Origin: Novosphingobium profundi
Lineage (GTDB): Bacteria > Pseudomonadota > Alphaproteobacteria > Sphingomonadales > Sphingomonadaceae
DNA length: 64,000 bases
Direction: 5' to 3'
NCBI RefSeq assembly: GCF_018491765.1
Contig: NZ_JABWCU010000018.1
Location: 1 to 64,000 of the forward strand
Shown: positions 44,143-52,989 of the stretch, in pieces
Layout: each line of letters starts with the position of its first letter
Numbering within the stretch: the first letter of the stretch is position 1
Notes under the pieces: model-generated
What the model was told of the DNA's origin: nothing
What the model saw: only the letters and a program-made list of their open reading frames with translations
The model's database searches: none
Made by a program: the position numbers and the translations under genes

Positions 44143-46722
44143 ATGAGGACGTCTTTCACCGGCGTAAGTACAGGCATTGCTCGCGAACTCGCGCTTCTGG
44201 GCGCGATCGCGGCATTGAGCAGCCCTTCGGTCGCAAACGCGCAGCAAACTGCGCAACTTACCATGGATCTTCCAGAGCAGCGCCTGGGCGATTCACTACG
44301 GGCACTGGCGGCGCTGTCGGGACAGGTCGTCCTGGCCGATGGCGGGAGCGTGGCTGCAAAGCGCGCTCCCGCCTTACGCGGCTCCTATTCACTGAAACAG
44401 GCGCTCGACCGGCTGCTGGCGGGCTCCGGGCTGGTCGCCTATGCGGTCCAGGGTGGTTACGCGGTGCGCCGCGCGGATGCTGGGGGCGACGCGCCCAATG
44501 CCAACGGCGATGCCATCACCGTGACCGGCTCGCGCATTCGCGGGGCTCTTATCTCCTCGCAAGTGATACGGCTCGATGCCGATGCGCTGCGCGATGGGGG
44601 ACGTGCTGACCTGGGCGAAGTCGTTCGCGATCTGCCGCAGAGTTTTGGAGGCGGACAGAACCCCGGCATCGGTATCAGTGTTCCCCAGTCGGCTGGGGCG
44701 AATGCGGGCGGTGGCTCGACGGTCAATCTGCGCGGGCTGGGGAGCGATGCGACTCTCACCCTGGTGAATGGACGGCGCCTTCCTTACGATTCCGCGCTGC
44801 AGGGCGTCGATATTTCAGCAATCCCCATGGCGGCGGTGGAGCGGCTTGAAATCGTGGCGGATGGCGCATCGGCGATTTACGGCTCGGATGCCGTGGGCGG
44901 CGTCGTGAACGTGATCCTGCGCGAGGACTACGATGGTCTCGAAGCGCAGGCGCGGCTGGGCGGAGCCACGCAGGGCGGGGATTTCCAGCAACGCTACGGC
45001 CTGTTGGGCGGACACCGTTGGCAAAGCGGCGGGTTCTTCGCGACCTACGAATACAATCGCAACACGGATGTCGTGTCGAACCAGCGCGATTCGACATCCT
45101 TCCAGCCCAATCTCACGCTCCTTCCAGCCAGCCATCGCCACGCTCTCGCGGGGCATTTTCACCAGGACCTGGCCCGCGATCTGACGCTCGAAGTCGATGG
45201 TCTCTACAATCGGCGCAAGGGATCGTTCTTCTATCCTCTGAACGCGCAGGCGGATCTCGACGTCAGCCGCACCGAACGCAGCTACAATTCCTATTCCTTC
45301 GCCGTCTCGGGCGCGCTCCACTACACCTTGCACGACTGGCGGCTCTCGGCATCGATGACCCTTGGGCGAGGCCGCAACGATATGCTGGCCGAGTACTACT
45401 ATGATGACGTTCTGTCGCTGTCCGACGGGTTGCGCTACGCGAATCGCTCGACCGGAGGCGAACTCTCGGCCACCGGCGACCTCGTTTCGCTTCCGGCTGG
45501 CGCGGTGGGCCTGGCCGCCGGAGCTGGCTTTCGCAGCAACGGCTTCGAGATTTTCCGGGGCGCGGGAAATTATCAGAACGTTCGTCCCACCCAGGACAGT
45601 CAGTATGTCTACGGAGAGTTGAGTCTGCCGCTCGTTTCCAACGACATGGGTATCCACTTTGTTCGCGCGCTGACGGCAAGCGCCGCGCTGCGCCACGAGC
45701 ATTACGAAGGGATCGGGGGGGTAACAACGCCGAAGCTCGGGGCGATCTACACCCCTCTCGAAGGGATCGCGCTTAAGGCATCATGGGGACGTTCGTTTCG
45801 CGCGCCGAGCTTTTACGATCTGTACGGAGTCCAGGCCGCGAACCTCTATCCGATATCCCGCTTCGGCGGTGAGGGCTATGCGCCGGACGCCACGGCACTG
45901 CTCGTCTCGGGGGGCAATGCGGATCTCAAGCCCGAACGCGCCGAGAGCTGGTCAGCCGGTGTCGATATCCGTCCGCAAGCGCTTCCAGGTTTCGGGCTGG
46001 AGCTGAGCTATTTCGCAACGCACTACACGAACCGCGTGGTCACGCCGATCACGCTGACGGCGCAGGCGCTGACGAACTCGGCCTACGCCTCACAACTGAC
46101 CTATTCGCCCGATGCCAGCCTACTCGAGGACGTCCTTGCGGGAGCCGATACCTTCGTCAACGCAACATCCAATCCATATGATCCCGCCAATGTCGCGGTT
46201 CTCATCGATAACCGGAACGTCAACGCGGGACGGCAGGACGTTAAGGGGCTCGACGTCCAGGCGACCTACGAAGGCGAGTTCGCCGCCGGTCGCCTGACGG
46301 CGGCCCTCAACGCAAGTTACCTGGAAAGCTCGCAGCAGATAGCCGAGGGCCAAAGTGTCGAGACATTGGCCGGGCACCTCTACAATCCGCCGCATTGGCG
46401 CGGACAGGCTCGCGCCGGCTGGGAGAAAGCGGGGCTGCGCCTGTCGGCGGCGGTCAATTACCAGGGCGGCGTGCGCGACACACGCTCCGAGCCGATGGCC
46501 AAAGTGCGCGGTATGACGACGTTCGATATTGGTGCTCGCTACGCGTTCTCAGAGCCCGATGGGGCGCTGAACGGGACGCAGCTGGGCCTTACCATCACCA
46601 ATCTCTTCGACGCCATGCCCGGAAAAATCTCGACGACGTTGTTCTACGACACGCCTTACGATTCCACGAATTACTCACCCGTTGGGCGCTTCGTGGCATT
46701 CGAAGTTCGTCGTACATGGTAA
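44143..46722 (+). CDS. TonB-dependent receptor with STN signalling domain
   Basis: An outer-membrane receptor of 859 residues. Signal peptide about 1-34, STN domain about 36-100 (LTMDLPEQRLGDSLRALAAL, SGQVVLADGG), plug with ANGDAITVTGSRIRGALIS and GSTVNLRGLGSDATLTLVNG, and a C-terminal beta barrel ending in aromatic Trp. The STN domain marks it as a transducer that talks to FecR. In lasso loci this receptor probably imports the peptide or its siderophore-like cargo. ATG 44143 has a G-rich Shine-Dalgarno; an alternative is 18 bases upstream. The isopeptidase start lies inside its last codons. Confidence 0.93.
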   Translation: MRTSFTGVSTGIARELALLGAIAALSSPSVANAQQTAQLTMDLPEQRLGDSLRALAALSGQVVLADGGSVAAKRAPALRGSYSLKQALDRLLAGSGLVAYAVQGGYAVRRADAGGDAPNANGDAITVTGSRIRGALISSQVIRLDADALRDGGRADLGEVVRDLPQSFGGGQNPGIGISVPQSAGANAGGGSTVNLRGLGSDATLTLVNGRRLPYDSALQGVDISAIPMAAVERLEIVADGASAIYGSDAVGGVVNVILREDYDGLEAQARLGGATQGGDFQQRYGLLGGHRWQSGGFFATYEYNRNTDVVSNQRDSTSFQPNLTLLPASHRHALAGHFHQDLARDLTLEVDGLYNRRKGSFFYPLNAQADLDVSRTERSYNSYSFAVSGALHYTLHDWRLSASMTLGRGRNDMLAEYYYDDVLSLSDGLRYANRSTGGELSATGDLVSLPAGAVGLAAGAGFRSNGFEIFRGAGNYQNVRPTQDSQYVYGELSLPLVSNDMGIHFVRALTASAALRHEHYEGIGGVTTPKLGAIYTPLEGIALKASWGRSFRAPSFYDLYGVQAANLYPISRFGGEGYAPDATALLVSGGNADLKPERAESWSAGVDIRPQALPGFGLELSYFATHYTNRVVTPITLTAQALTNSAYASQLTYSPDASLLEDVLAGADTFVNATSNPYDPANVAVLIDNRNVNAGRQDVKGLDVQATYEGEFAAGRLTAALNASYLESSQQIAEGQSVETLAGHLYNPPHWRGQARAGWEKAGLRLSAAVNYQGGVRDTRSEPMAKVRGMTTFDIGARYAFSEPDGALNGTQLGLTITNLFDAMPGKISTTLFYDTPYDSTNYSPVGRFVAFEVRRTW

Positions 46723-48872
46723 GCCCGGTCGTCCGCAGGCGCGCGGTGGTTGCGCTGAGCCTTGCGTGGGCGCTCGCGGCTGTGCCGGCCTGCGCCGAGG
46801 CGCCTTGCACCGATCTTGTGGTCGATCCGACCATCGTGGCGAGGCTAAAAGGGGCGTCTCGGACCGTTCGCCCGGTCGACCTGTTGCGGCTGCGCCAGAT
46901 CGGCGAGCCGGAAGCCATGTTCACGTTCCACCCTGCGCTCGCCCTGTCGCCGGACCGCCGGCACCTCGCTTTCGTGATTCAGCGCGCCGATCCCGAGGCC
47001 AATCGCTACTGTACCGGCCTTGCCGTTCTGGATCTGGATCGCCCGGGGCCGCCACGTCTCCTGAACTCGGGTGGGAGCATTATTCTCACGGTCAATTCGT
47101 TCAGGGGCCGCATATGGGGCGTTGGATATCCCTCGCTCACGATCCCGCGCTGGTCTCCTGATGGCCGGTCGATCGCCTGGCTGCGCCGCGATGACGGGAC
47201 TACACAAGTGTGGCTCGCCGATGTCGCGACCGGCGATGCGCGGGCTGTCACCCACGAAGCGGTCGATGTCGAAGCGGTGAGCTGGTCGGCGGATGGCGAG
47301 GCGCTCATCTATGCCAGCCGCACGGGGCAGATCGCGGAACGCGCGGCATTTGCGCGCGAAGGACGTTCCGGCTTCCACTACGATGACCGCTTCGTTCCGA
47401 TCATGTCCGATCGGCCGATGCCCGATGCTTCGATCGGGTGGACGAGCTATAGTGTCGATCTGGAATCGGGAGCCCGGCGTCCGGCCCGTGAGGCCGAGGC
47501 GGAGCGGTTGCCCGACGATGAGTTGGGCAAGTTCCCTCCCTTGCCCGTGGCGCAGGGGTACGATGGCCGCGTCGCTCGGGCTAGTCATTCGACGAGTAAC
47601 CCGCTAAGTCCGCTCGTGATCACAGTGAGCTTGCCCAACGGAACGCAGATCGCATGCCGTTCCCTGCGGTGCGAGGGGCGTATCGTCGACATGTGGTGGA
47701 AACCGGACGCCAAGACCCTTGTCTTTCTACGCCGGGAAGGTTGGGCCCATGGATTGAGTGGCCTTTATCGCTGGGCGCCGGGACAAGGCGAGCCCGAGCG
47801 TCTTGTCCTGACCCATGACCTGATCAGCAATTGCGTGCTCGCAAAGGCTGGCCTTGTCTGTCTGCGCGAAACTTCCACGCAGCCCCAACGTCTGGTTCGT
47901 TTCGATGTCCATTCCGGGAAATCAGAACTGTTGTACGATCCCAATCCCGAATGGGCGTCATTCCGGCTTGGCGCGGTTCGGCACTTGCAGTGGAGCAACG
48001 ATGCGGGCGCTCAGGTGCGCGGCGATCTTGTCCTCCCGCCAGGCTACGAACCTGGAACACGCGTTCCCCTCATCGTGACGACTTATACCAGCAACGGATT
48101 TCTGCGCGGCGGGATGGGAGACGAGTACCCTATTCATCCGTTTGCGGGGGCCGGTTTCGCTGTTCTGAGCTACAATGCGCCCGAGCGCGCATCGGCCAGC
48201 GATCCGGATCTCGACAGTCGGGAGCAAGTCGGCGCGGCCGGGACACGGACCTGGGTCTGGCGGCGCGCGGTCGAATCGGCGATCGAACGGGGGATCGACC
48301 GTGTCGTCGAAATGGGTGTCGCCGATCCCAGCAAGGTCGGTATCACGGGCTTGAGCGACGGTTCGACGAGCGCGGCGTTCGCCATGATCAACAGCCGCAG
48401 GTTCGCGGCTGCATCGATCAGCACCTGTTGCATGGAGCCATGGGCGGTCAATGCAGGTTATGGCCCGGCCTTCGCCCGCCTCAAGCAGGGACAGGGCTAT
48501 GCGCCGCTCACCGCGCGGGACGACGCGTTTTGGAAACACGGTTCGCTGGTCGCGAACGCGGCGCGGATCGATACGCCCTTGCTCATGCAACTGGCCGACC
48601 GTGAATATCTCGGCGGTGTCGACGTCTACGCGGCGCTGCGGGAACAAGGCAAACCTGTCGACATGTACGTCTTTCCCGACTCGTTTCATCACAAGTGGCA
48701 ACCGGCGCAGAAACTCGCGGCCTATCAGCGCAACATCGACTGGTTCGCGTTCTGGCTTCAGGGGAAGACCGCCCCGGATCCGAACGAAGTTGAGGAGAAA
48801 GCGGGCACGTACGCCCACTGGAACGCCTTGGCCGCCGGCTGGAAGCCCGCTGAATCCAGATCAGGACCATGA
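46716..48872 (+). CDS. lasso peptide isopeptidase (AtxE2-like, S9 family)
   Basis: A 718-residue secreted serine peptidase-like enzyme: signal peptide (about 1-28), seven-bladed beta-propeller (about 45-420) and alpha/beta-hydrolase domain. Ser547 is in GLSDGSTSAAF, Glu630 in LADREYLGG and His658 in PDSFHHKWQP. The spacings (83 and 28 residues) equal those of the Ser527-Glu610-His638 triad I recall for AtxE2. AtxE2 opens the macrolactam ring of lasso peptides. The start ATG overlaps the receptor stop by seven bases, and the 3' end overlaps the convergent cyclase gene by 12 bases. It presumably linearises the peptide after uptake. Confidence 0.93.
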   Translation: MVSPVVRRRAVVALSLAWALAAVPACAEAPCTDLVVDPTIVARLKGASRTVRPVDLLRLRQIGEPEAMFTFHPALALSPDRRHLAFVIQRADPEANRYCTGLAVLDLDRPGPPRLLNSGGSIILTVNSFRGRIWGVGYPSLTIPRWSPDGRSIAWLRRDDGTTQVWLADVATGDARAVTHEAVDVEAVSWSADGEALIYASRTGQIAERAAFAREGRSGFHYDDRFVPIMSDRPMPDASIGWTSYSVDLESGARRPAREAEAERLPDDELGKFPPLPVAQGYDGRVARASHSTSNPLSPLVITVSLPNGTQIACRSLRCEGRIVDMWWKPDAKTLVFLRREGWAHGLSGLYRWAPGQGEPERLVLTHDLISNCVLAKAGLVCLRETSTQPQRLVRFDVHSGKSELLYDPNPEWASFRLGAVRHLQWSNDAGAQVRGDLVLPPGYEPGTRVPLIVTTYTSNGFLRGGMGDEYPIHPFAGAGFAVLSYNAPERASASDPDLDSREQVGAAGTRTWVWRRAVESAIERGIDRVVEMGVADPSKVGITGLSDGSTSAAFAMINSRRFAAASISTCCMEPWAVNAGYGPAFARLKQGQGYAPLTARDDAFWKHGSLVANAARIDTPLLMQLADREYLGGVDVYAALREQGKPVDMYVFPDSFHHKWQPAQKLAAYQRNIDWFAFWLQGKTAPDPNEVEEKAGTYAHWNALAAGWKPAESRSGP

Positions 48873-50615
48873 GCCAAGCCAGGCCTCCGCTTGCGCGAGA
48901 AAGAGGATCCTCTCGTGGACAACGCCGCGTACCGGTTGATTTGACCGGGTCGCCGTTTCGATAGCGTCGGGATCGAGCAGGCCGAGACGTCGCAAGTGGC
49001 CATCGAGCAGCATCTCGCGCAGCGCGGCGCGGTTGGCAAGGTACACCTCCGCGACGAAACCATCGGGCGAACCTTTGGATTGGCGCGTGTAGACGTCCGG
49101 TGGAAGGCGGTCCTTGAAGGCTTCGCGTGCGAGAATGCGACTGCGGCGGCCTTTGAACCACCACCAGATGGGAACGTCGAGGCAGGCACGCACGACCGGG
49201 AGGCTGGCCAGTGGTGACGCATGGCGCACCGGGCTTACGAGGTCGCCTTCCTCGGCCCAGCCCTGCGCGACCGCGAGGACCGCGACCTGGGCTGCGAACC
49301 CGGGCGATACCGAGGCGGGCGGTCTTAGCCAGGGATGGGGGACGTCGGCCGGCAACATTGCCTGTACTTCGGGATTCAGGAATGTCAGGTCCCTCGACCA
49401 GCGATAGGCGGGAGAGCGGCGCAGGGCGCGGCGCGTGGCAAGCCAGAGCACCTTGACGATGCTTTCCCGGGCATTGGCCGCAATCGTGCCGGCCACGTCG
49501 AGGGCCGCTTCAAGGGAATGACCCTTGAGCACGGCATCGCAGACCGGCGCCACCGAATTCATCGCGCAAAAGACGTTGTCGCCGCCTCCGCCGTCGAGCG
49601 TCAGATCGCAGCCGTGTTCCCGCGCGGTCCGGGCCAGGCAGGTGCTCGTAGCTTGCATGAACGTTCGGCTGGCCGGACTTGGCGCCGCGTGGCTGGCGCT
49701 GTGCGTGACGTCGATGTCATCGAGCGACCATTCCGCCTCGTACAGGGGAATGCCCAGTGATTCGGCCACGCTTCGAGCATAGCGACGTTCATCGCCGCTT
49801 GCATCACGGCGCACAAGGTTGAGGGCGCGCAGTCCGCTCCCCAGGCTGGATAGACTGGCAGCCAGAACCGAGGAATCGAGACCGCCGGACAGCATGAGCA
49901 GAGGCGCGCGCGCATCGTCGCGAATGGCGCGCGTAGTCTCGATGATGACACGGCGAAGGTGCGCACTGGCTTCGAGCGGAGAAGAATGACGGTCCTGTCG
50001 TCCTGCATGGTCCCAGGCGGACCAGGACACGTCTTCCTGATATCCGTCAGGACCGAAGGAAAGGGCCGCGCCTCCTCTCAGAGCACGCACGCCTTCCAGG
50101 CAGGTGTCGCGCAAGGGAAGACCGCGGAACGCCAGACGTGTCACCAGGGCAGGCGCGTGCACGCTGGCGGTGAGCCCGGCGCCTGTCAGCAAGTTCGTGC
50201 AGTTCGACGCGAACAAGGTCCCCTCGATCGCGACGAAATAGCAGGGAAGGCGCCCGAACGGCGCGCGGCTGAGGATGGCATCGCGCCTGTCTGCGCCGGG
50301 GCTGATGGCGATGAAATTTCCCCAGAAGTTTCTGTGCAGGCGGCGCATGTCCAGGAGTGCTTGCCGATCCTTCTCGCCGATGTCCTGCTGGCGAAGGCGC
50401 ACGGCGCCGTTGCTGCGGTAGATGTCGCCCAGAACCAGGATGTGCCCCTCGTCCGCGGTGAAGATACCCAGGTCCGACGCGCCGGCGAGAAAAAGATTGG
50501 GCGTCGCTGACCTGATGCGCAGGCCTCGATCACGGGCCAGGGTTTCAAGGCGAACGAGATGAGAAGGCGCTTGGCCTCCGGCCGAAAGCGCGAGCAGGTA
50601 GTCTCCCATTACCAT
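48861..50615 (-). CDS. lasso peptide macrolactam synthetase (C protein)
   Basis: A 584-residue asparagine-synthetase-like enzyme. The ATP motif is SGGLDSS at residues 243-249; the N-terminal glutamine-amidotransferase-like domain lacks the catalytic Cys. The C-terminal domain has RESIVKVLWLATRRALRRSP and EAWLGS at the end. It activates the Asp8 side chain and joins it to the Gly1 amine of the core. The start at 50615 overlaps the B stop; a second ATG at 50609 forms TAATG with it and is equally possible. Third gene of the A-B-C operon. Confidence 0.93.
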   Translation of the reverse strand: MVMGDYLLALSAGGQAPSHLVRLETLARDRGLRIRSATPNLFLAGASDLGIFTADEGHILVLGDIYRSNGAVRLRQQDIGEKDRQALLDMRRLHRNFWGNFIAISPGADRRDAILSRAPFGRLPCYFVAIEGTLFASNCTNLLTGAGLTASVHAPALVTRLAFRGLPLRDTCLEGVRALRGGAALSFGPDGYQEDVSWSAWDHAGRQDRHSSPLEASAHLRRVIIETTRAIRDDARAPLLMLSGGLDSSVLAASLSSLGSGLRALNLVRRDASGDERRYARSVAESLGIPLYEAEWSLDDIDVTHSASHAAPSPASRTFMQATSTCLARTAREHGCDLTLDGGGGDNVFCAMNSVAPVCDAVLKGHSLEAALDVAGTIAANARESIVKVLWLATRRALRRSPAYRWSRDLTFLNPEVQAMLPADVPHPWLRPPASVSPGFAAQVAVLAVAQGWAEEGDLVSPVRHASPLASLPVVRACLDVPIWWWFKGRRSRILAREAFKDRLPPDVYTRQSKGSPDGFVAEVYLANRAALREMLLDGHLRRLGLLDPDAIETATRSNQPVRGVVHERILFLAQAEAWLGSWS

Positions 50616-51277
50616 ACCAGTATCGGAGTGTAGCTACGGGCGTGTTCGATCTCCTCGCAGACCAGGTGCCGCTCCTGGTCGATCCAGCAATGGGCGCTGA
50701 ACGGGGCAAGCCGTACGGCGAAGACGAGCCGGGAGACGACACCGGCGCGCGTGAGCGCGCTCATGAGAGCCATGGCGTTGGGAAGGCAGCGCCCCTGGGC
50801 CGAATGAATGACCTCGCTTGCGCACCACGCGCGGGCAACGGAGGGGAGAATGTCGGGCGCGGCTCCGGTATTGTTCAGGCGCGCCCGTGCTTGCGCGAGG
50901 CTTTGAAGATTTTCGAGGAGCGCCCTGCTGCGCGTGCGATGCTGCCAGACCAGGCGGCCGCAAAGCGCCCGTGAAACCGAGCCGAGCGTTGCCCTGCCTG
51001 CGCCAGATGTCCTGCCGACCTCGGATGTAGGCCAGTCGTAAGTCAGTTGGCGGGCTGCGCACATCAGCGTGCCGCGATCATCGCGCGAAGCGAGGCTTGC
51101 GGCGACAAGGGCGCGGGCCTCGTGCGCCTCGCACCTGTCGCCCTCGACAAGCTTGCGAAAGGCGACATCGAGCGGGTCGGGAAGTCCGAAGTAGCGATCG
51201 CGTTCCACATCGAGAAAGACGTGCCGCTCGCCAACCCGGCAGAAATGGAGATGGGGGCGATCCTCGCTTGAAGACAT
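50609..51277 (-). CDS. lasso peptide B protein, RRE plus leader peptidase
   Basis: A 222-residue fused B protein. The N-terminal RiPP recognition element (about 8-85, LHFCRVGERHVFLDVERDRY) should bind the precursor leader. The C-terminal transglutaminase-like cysteine protease has Cys164 (QGRCLPNAMAL), His196 (FSAHCW) and Asp200 (WIDQER). It removes the leader after the conserved Thr. ATG 51277 follows GGGAG. It lies 64 bp downstream of the precursor gene, separated by a strong hairpin, and overlaps the cyclase gene. Confidence 0.93.
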   Translation of the reverse strand: MSSSEDRPHLHFCRVGERHVFLDVERDRYFGLPDPLDVAFRKLVEGDRCEAHEARALVAASLASRDDRGTLMCAARQLTYDWPTSEVGRTSGAGRATLGSVSRALCGRLVWQHRTRSRALLENLQSLAQARARLNNTGAAPDILPSVARAWCASEVIHSAQGRCLPNAMALMSALTRAGVVSRLVFAVRLAPFSAHCWIDQERHLVCEEIEHARSYTPILVW

Positions 51278-51301
51278 TGCGCTTGCTCCCGTTTCCAGCG
51301 T

Positions 51302-51332
51302 GTGGTGCGCAGCCCTGGAGGCTGCGCACCAC
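51302..51332 (-). terminator. hairpin between the lasso precursor and the B gene
   Basis: Perfect 13-bp arms (GTGGTGCGCAGCC at 51302-51314 and its complement at 51320-51332) around a five-base loop. There is no T-run, so it is better seen as an attenuator or mRNA-stabilising structure than as a full terminator. Such a hairpin would raise precursor levels relative to the enzymes. Confidence 0.75.
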
Positions 51333-51341
51333 GATCGGGAG

Positions 51342-51470
51342 TCAGTCGTCGGTCAGGCCGGCGTTGGGATTGCCCTGGGCGACGTCCTGGTCGCCGGGAA
51401 GGATGCCCTTCGTCTCGACGCTGGCTGTGCCGAGTTCGATGGGGCGGGTTTCGCGTTCGCTGCGTTCCAT
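51342..51470 (-). CDS. lasso peptide precursor (A protein)
   Basis: A 42-residue precursor beginning MERSERETRPIELG. The leader is residues 1-21 and ends TASVETK, with Thr20 in the penultimate position that lasso B proteins recognise; the core is residues 22-42. The core starts GILPGDQD, giving Gly1 and Asp8 for an eight-residue macrolactam ring, and ends NPNAGLTDD. The acidic tail resembles the sphingonodin and caulonodin types. GAGGAG lies before the ATG. It is followed by a hairpin and then by the B and C genes on the same strand. The gene is too short for many gene callers. The peptide is likely exported and re-imported by the nearby receptor; its biological role is not predictable. Confidence 0.93.
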   Translation of the reverse strand: MERSERETRPIELGTASVETKGILPGDQDVAQGNPNAGLTDD

Positions 51471-51554
51471 GGTCTTGCTCCTCGTTCATGGCCGCCGGAA
51501 TTGGCGACAGGATCAAGGCTATGGCGTTGCACGCGTTATTCGAACTTTATACGG

Positions 51555-51570
51555 ATTCGATATCGCGAAT
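51555..51570. promoter_or_regulatory. candidate operator/promoter of the lasso operon
   Basis: In the 171-bp gap between gntR and the precursor, the sequence is AT-rich. It has a near-palindrome ATTCG-ATATCG-CGAAT at 51555-51570, and a TATAAA on the minus strand just after it (about 51547-51552). It could be the promoter and an operator for GntR or LuxR. Inference only. Confidence 0.35.
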
Positions 51571-51641
51571 ATTAAATCTGCCCTTTGGCGCGCGCTGGAC
51601 GAGCGACGTCACAGGGAATGTCAAAGGCGCCGTTGCATCGG

Positions 51642-52268
51642 TTATTGTGTCCGATAGCGCAGGCGTACGAGTTGTCCGGCGTGGCGCTCGCGGCGCCGGT
51701 GCCAGGTGTTGAGGAGGCGGGCGAGCCGCCGGGTGTCGGCCTCGCGCAGCGCGGCGTCGAGGCGAGCAAGTTCCTCGGCCGTGTCCTCGAACAGGGCCGG
51801 CTCGCCGGTGCGCACGGCGTGAAGGCGCGCGTTCGTTCGCGCCATTGTGTCCACGATTTCGCAGTTGCCCGAAGCGCGCGCGAGGCCCTCCAGGCGCCGC
51901 GCGATCGCGTGAGCATAGTATTCCGCGCGATCGGGGGCGGCTTTTCTGCCGGGCTCGCGCGCAATCTGGGGCAGGTGTTCAGGGGATGCTTCGCGAAGGG
52001 CGATGAGCGAGAGGTAGCGCGACCAGGCGATCCGATCGCGCAGCTCCGGCTCGTCGAGCAGCGGCAGGTGGAAACCGCTGCCCGGGCGCGTCTCGACGAG
52101 ACCTTCGCCGACGAGCCGGCACAGCGCCTCGCGCACCGGCGTGGTGCTCGAGGCCAGAGGCCCGGCGAGGCTGGCGGGATCGAGGCGGTCGCCAGGATGC
52201 AGCTGCGCGCTCAGGACCCGCTCGCGGATAGTCTCGTGGATACGTTCCGATGTCGCGCCCGCGTTCAT
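51642..52268 (-). CDS. GntR family transcriptional regulator
   Basis: A 208-residue regulator: N-terminal winged helix-turn-helix (TSERIHETIRERVLSAQLHP, STTPVREALCRLVGEGLVET) and a C-terminal FCD-like helical domain (FEDTAEELARLDAAL). The effector is unknown. It is 12 bp downstream of luxI on the same strand and 171 bp upstream of the lasso precursor, so it may be co-transcribed with luxI and could control the lasso genes. Confidence 0.85.
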   Translation of the reverse strand: MNAGATSERIHETIRERVLSAQLHPGDRLDPASLAGPLASSTTPVREALCRLVGEGLVETRPGSGFHLPLLDEPELRDRIAWSRYLSLIALREASPEHLPQIAREPGRKAAPDRAEYYAHAIARRLEGLARASGNCEIVDTMARTNARLHAVRTGEPALFEDTAEELARLDAALREADTRRLARLLNTWHRRRERHAGQLVRLRYRTQ

Positions 52269-52280
52269 GGTCGCCTCGAA

Positions 52281-52898
52281 TCAGGCCGCGTAGTGCACGA
52301 GGTCGGGGGATTGGCTGGTGCGATCGATCCCCGCGCGCTCGAGAAGGGCAGGGGTTTCAGGGCCGATCTCGATGCGCAAGGCGCCCAGCGTCTCGCCGCC
52401 CAGTTTCGTTGGCAGTCCGAGCGGGCGGCATGTCCACCCGAAGGCGAGGATTTGCTGAAACCAACCGAGCGCGGCGATCGCGGTGAAGGCGCTTATCGCT
52501 TCCTGGAGGGCGTGATCGACCAGGCCATGGACGAGCGCGTTGCGCACGACGCGACGCTCGGCGGCGCGCAGGCGCCGATCGAGGCAGAAGCGCGTGACCT
52601 CGCGGATCGCCGGGCCTTGCGGCACGGGTCCTTCGCACAGCGGCGCATAAAAGCTCGACAGAAGGTGAGGCCGCTCGGTCTCCAAGAGCCGCGCGGAGCC
52701 GAGGTGCCTGCCCTGCCGGTCGGCGACAATGACGTAGCGGGCGTGGGAATCGTCGAACTGGTCGATCTCATAGCGCCCCTCGAGGACCGGCACGTCCCAT
52801 TTGAGCAGATCGACGAAGACCGACTTTCGCGCTTCGAACATCGCGCGCAAGAGCGCATCGGGAACCGGCTGGCTTGGCACTGGTGCATGAGCGGACAT
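52281..52898 (-). CDS. luxI: LuxI family acyl-homoserine-lactone synthase
   Basis: A 205-residue synthase. Conserved residues appear in order: Arg and Trp of RKSVFVDLLKWD, the Asp pair of YEIDQFDD, Arg of GSARLLET, Phe of LSSFYAPL, and the Glu/Arg of IREVTRFCL. It makes an N-acyl-homoserine lactone from S-adenosylmethionine and acyl-ACP. The chain length cannot be told. AGGGAG precedes the ATG. A large palindrome 52-91 bp upstream may be a lux box. Confidence 0.93.
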   Translation of the reverse strand: MSAHAPVPSQPVPDALLRAMFEARKSVFVDLLKWDVPVLEGRYEIDQFDDSHARYVIVADRQGRHLGSARLLETERPHLLSSFYAPLCEGPVPQGPAIREVTRFCLDRRLRAAERRVVRNALVHGLVDHALQEAISAFTAIAALGWFQQILAFGWTCRPLGLPTKLGGETLGALRIEIGPETPALLERAGIDRTSQSPDLVHYAA

Positions 52899-52949
52899 GG
52901 TGAGAGCTCCCTGGTCTTGGTGGAAGAACCAAGGATGCGTGGGAGGTGC

Positions 52950-52989
52950 CGCCCCTGACCATACCGCTTTTGCGGTATGGTCAGGGGCG
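52950..52989. promoter_or_regulatory. large palindrome between luxR and luxI
   Basis: Perfect 18-base arms (52950-52967 and 52972-52989) around TTTT, with the core GACCATACCGC and its complement. It overlaps the luxR stop and lies 52 bp before the luxI start. It may serve as a lux box for LuxR at the luxI promoter, or as a hairpin at the luxR 3' end. The arms are longer than a typical 20-bp lux box. Confidence 0.5.
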
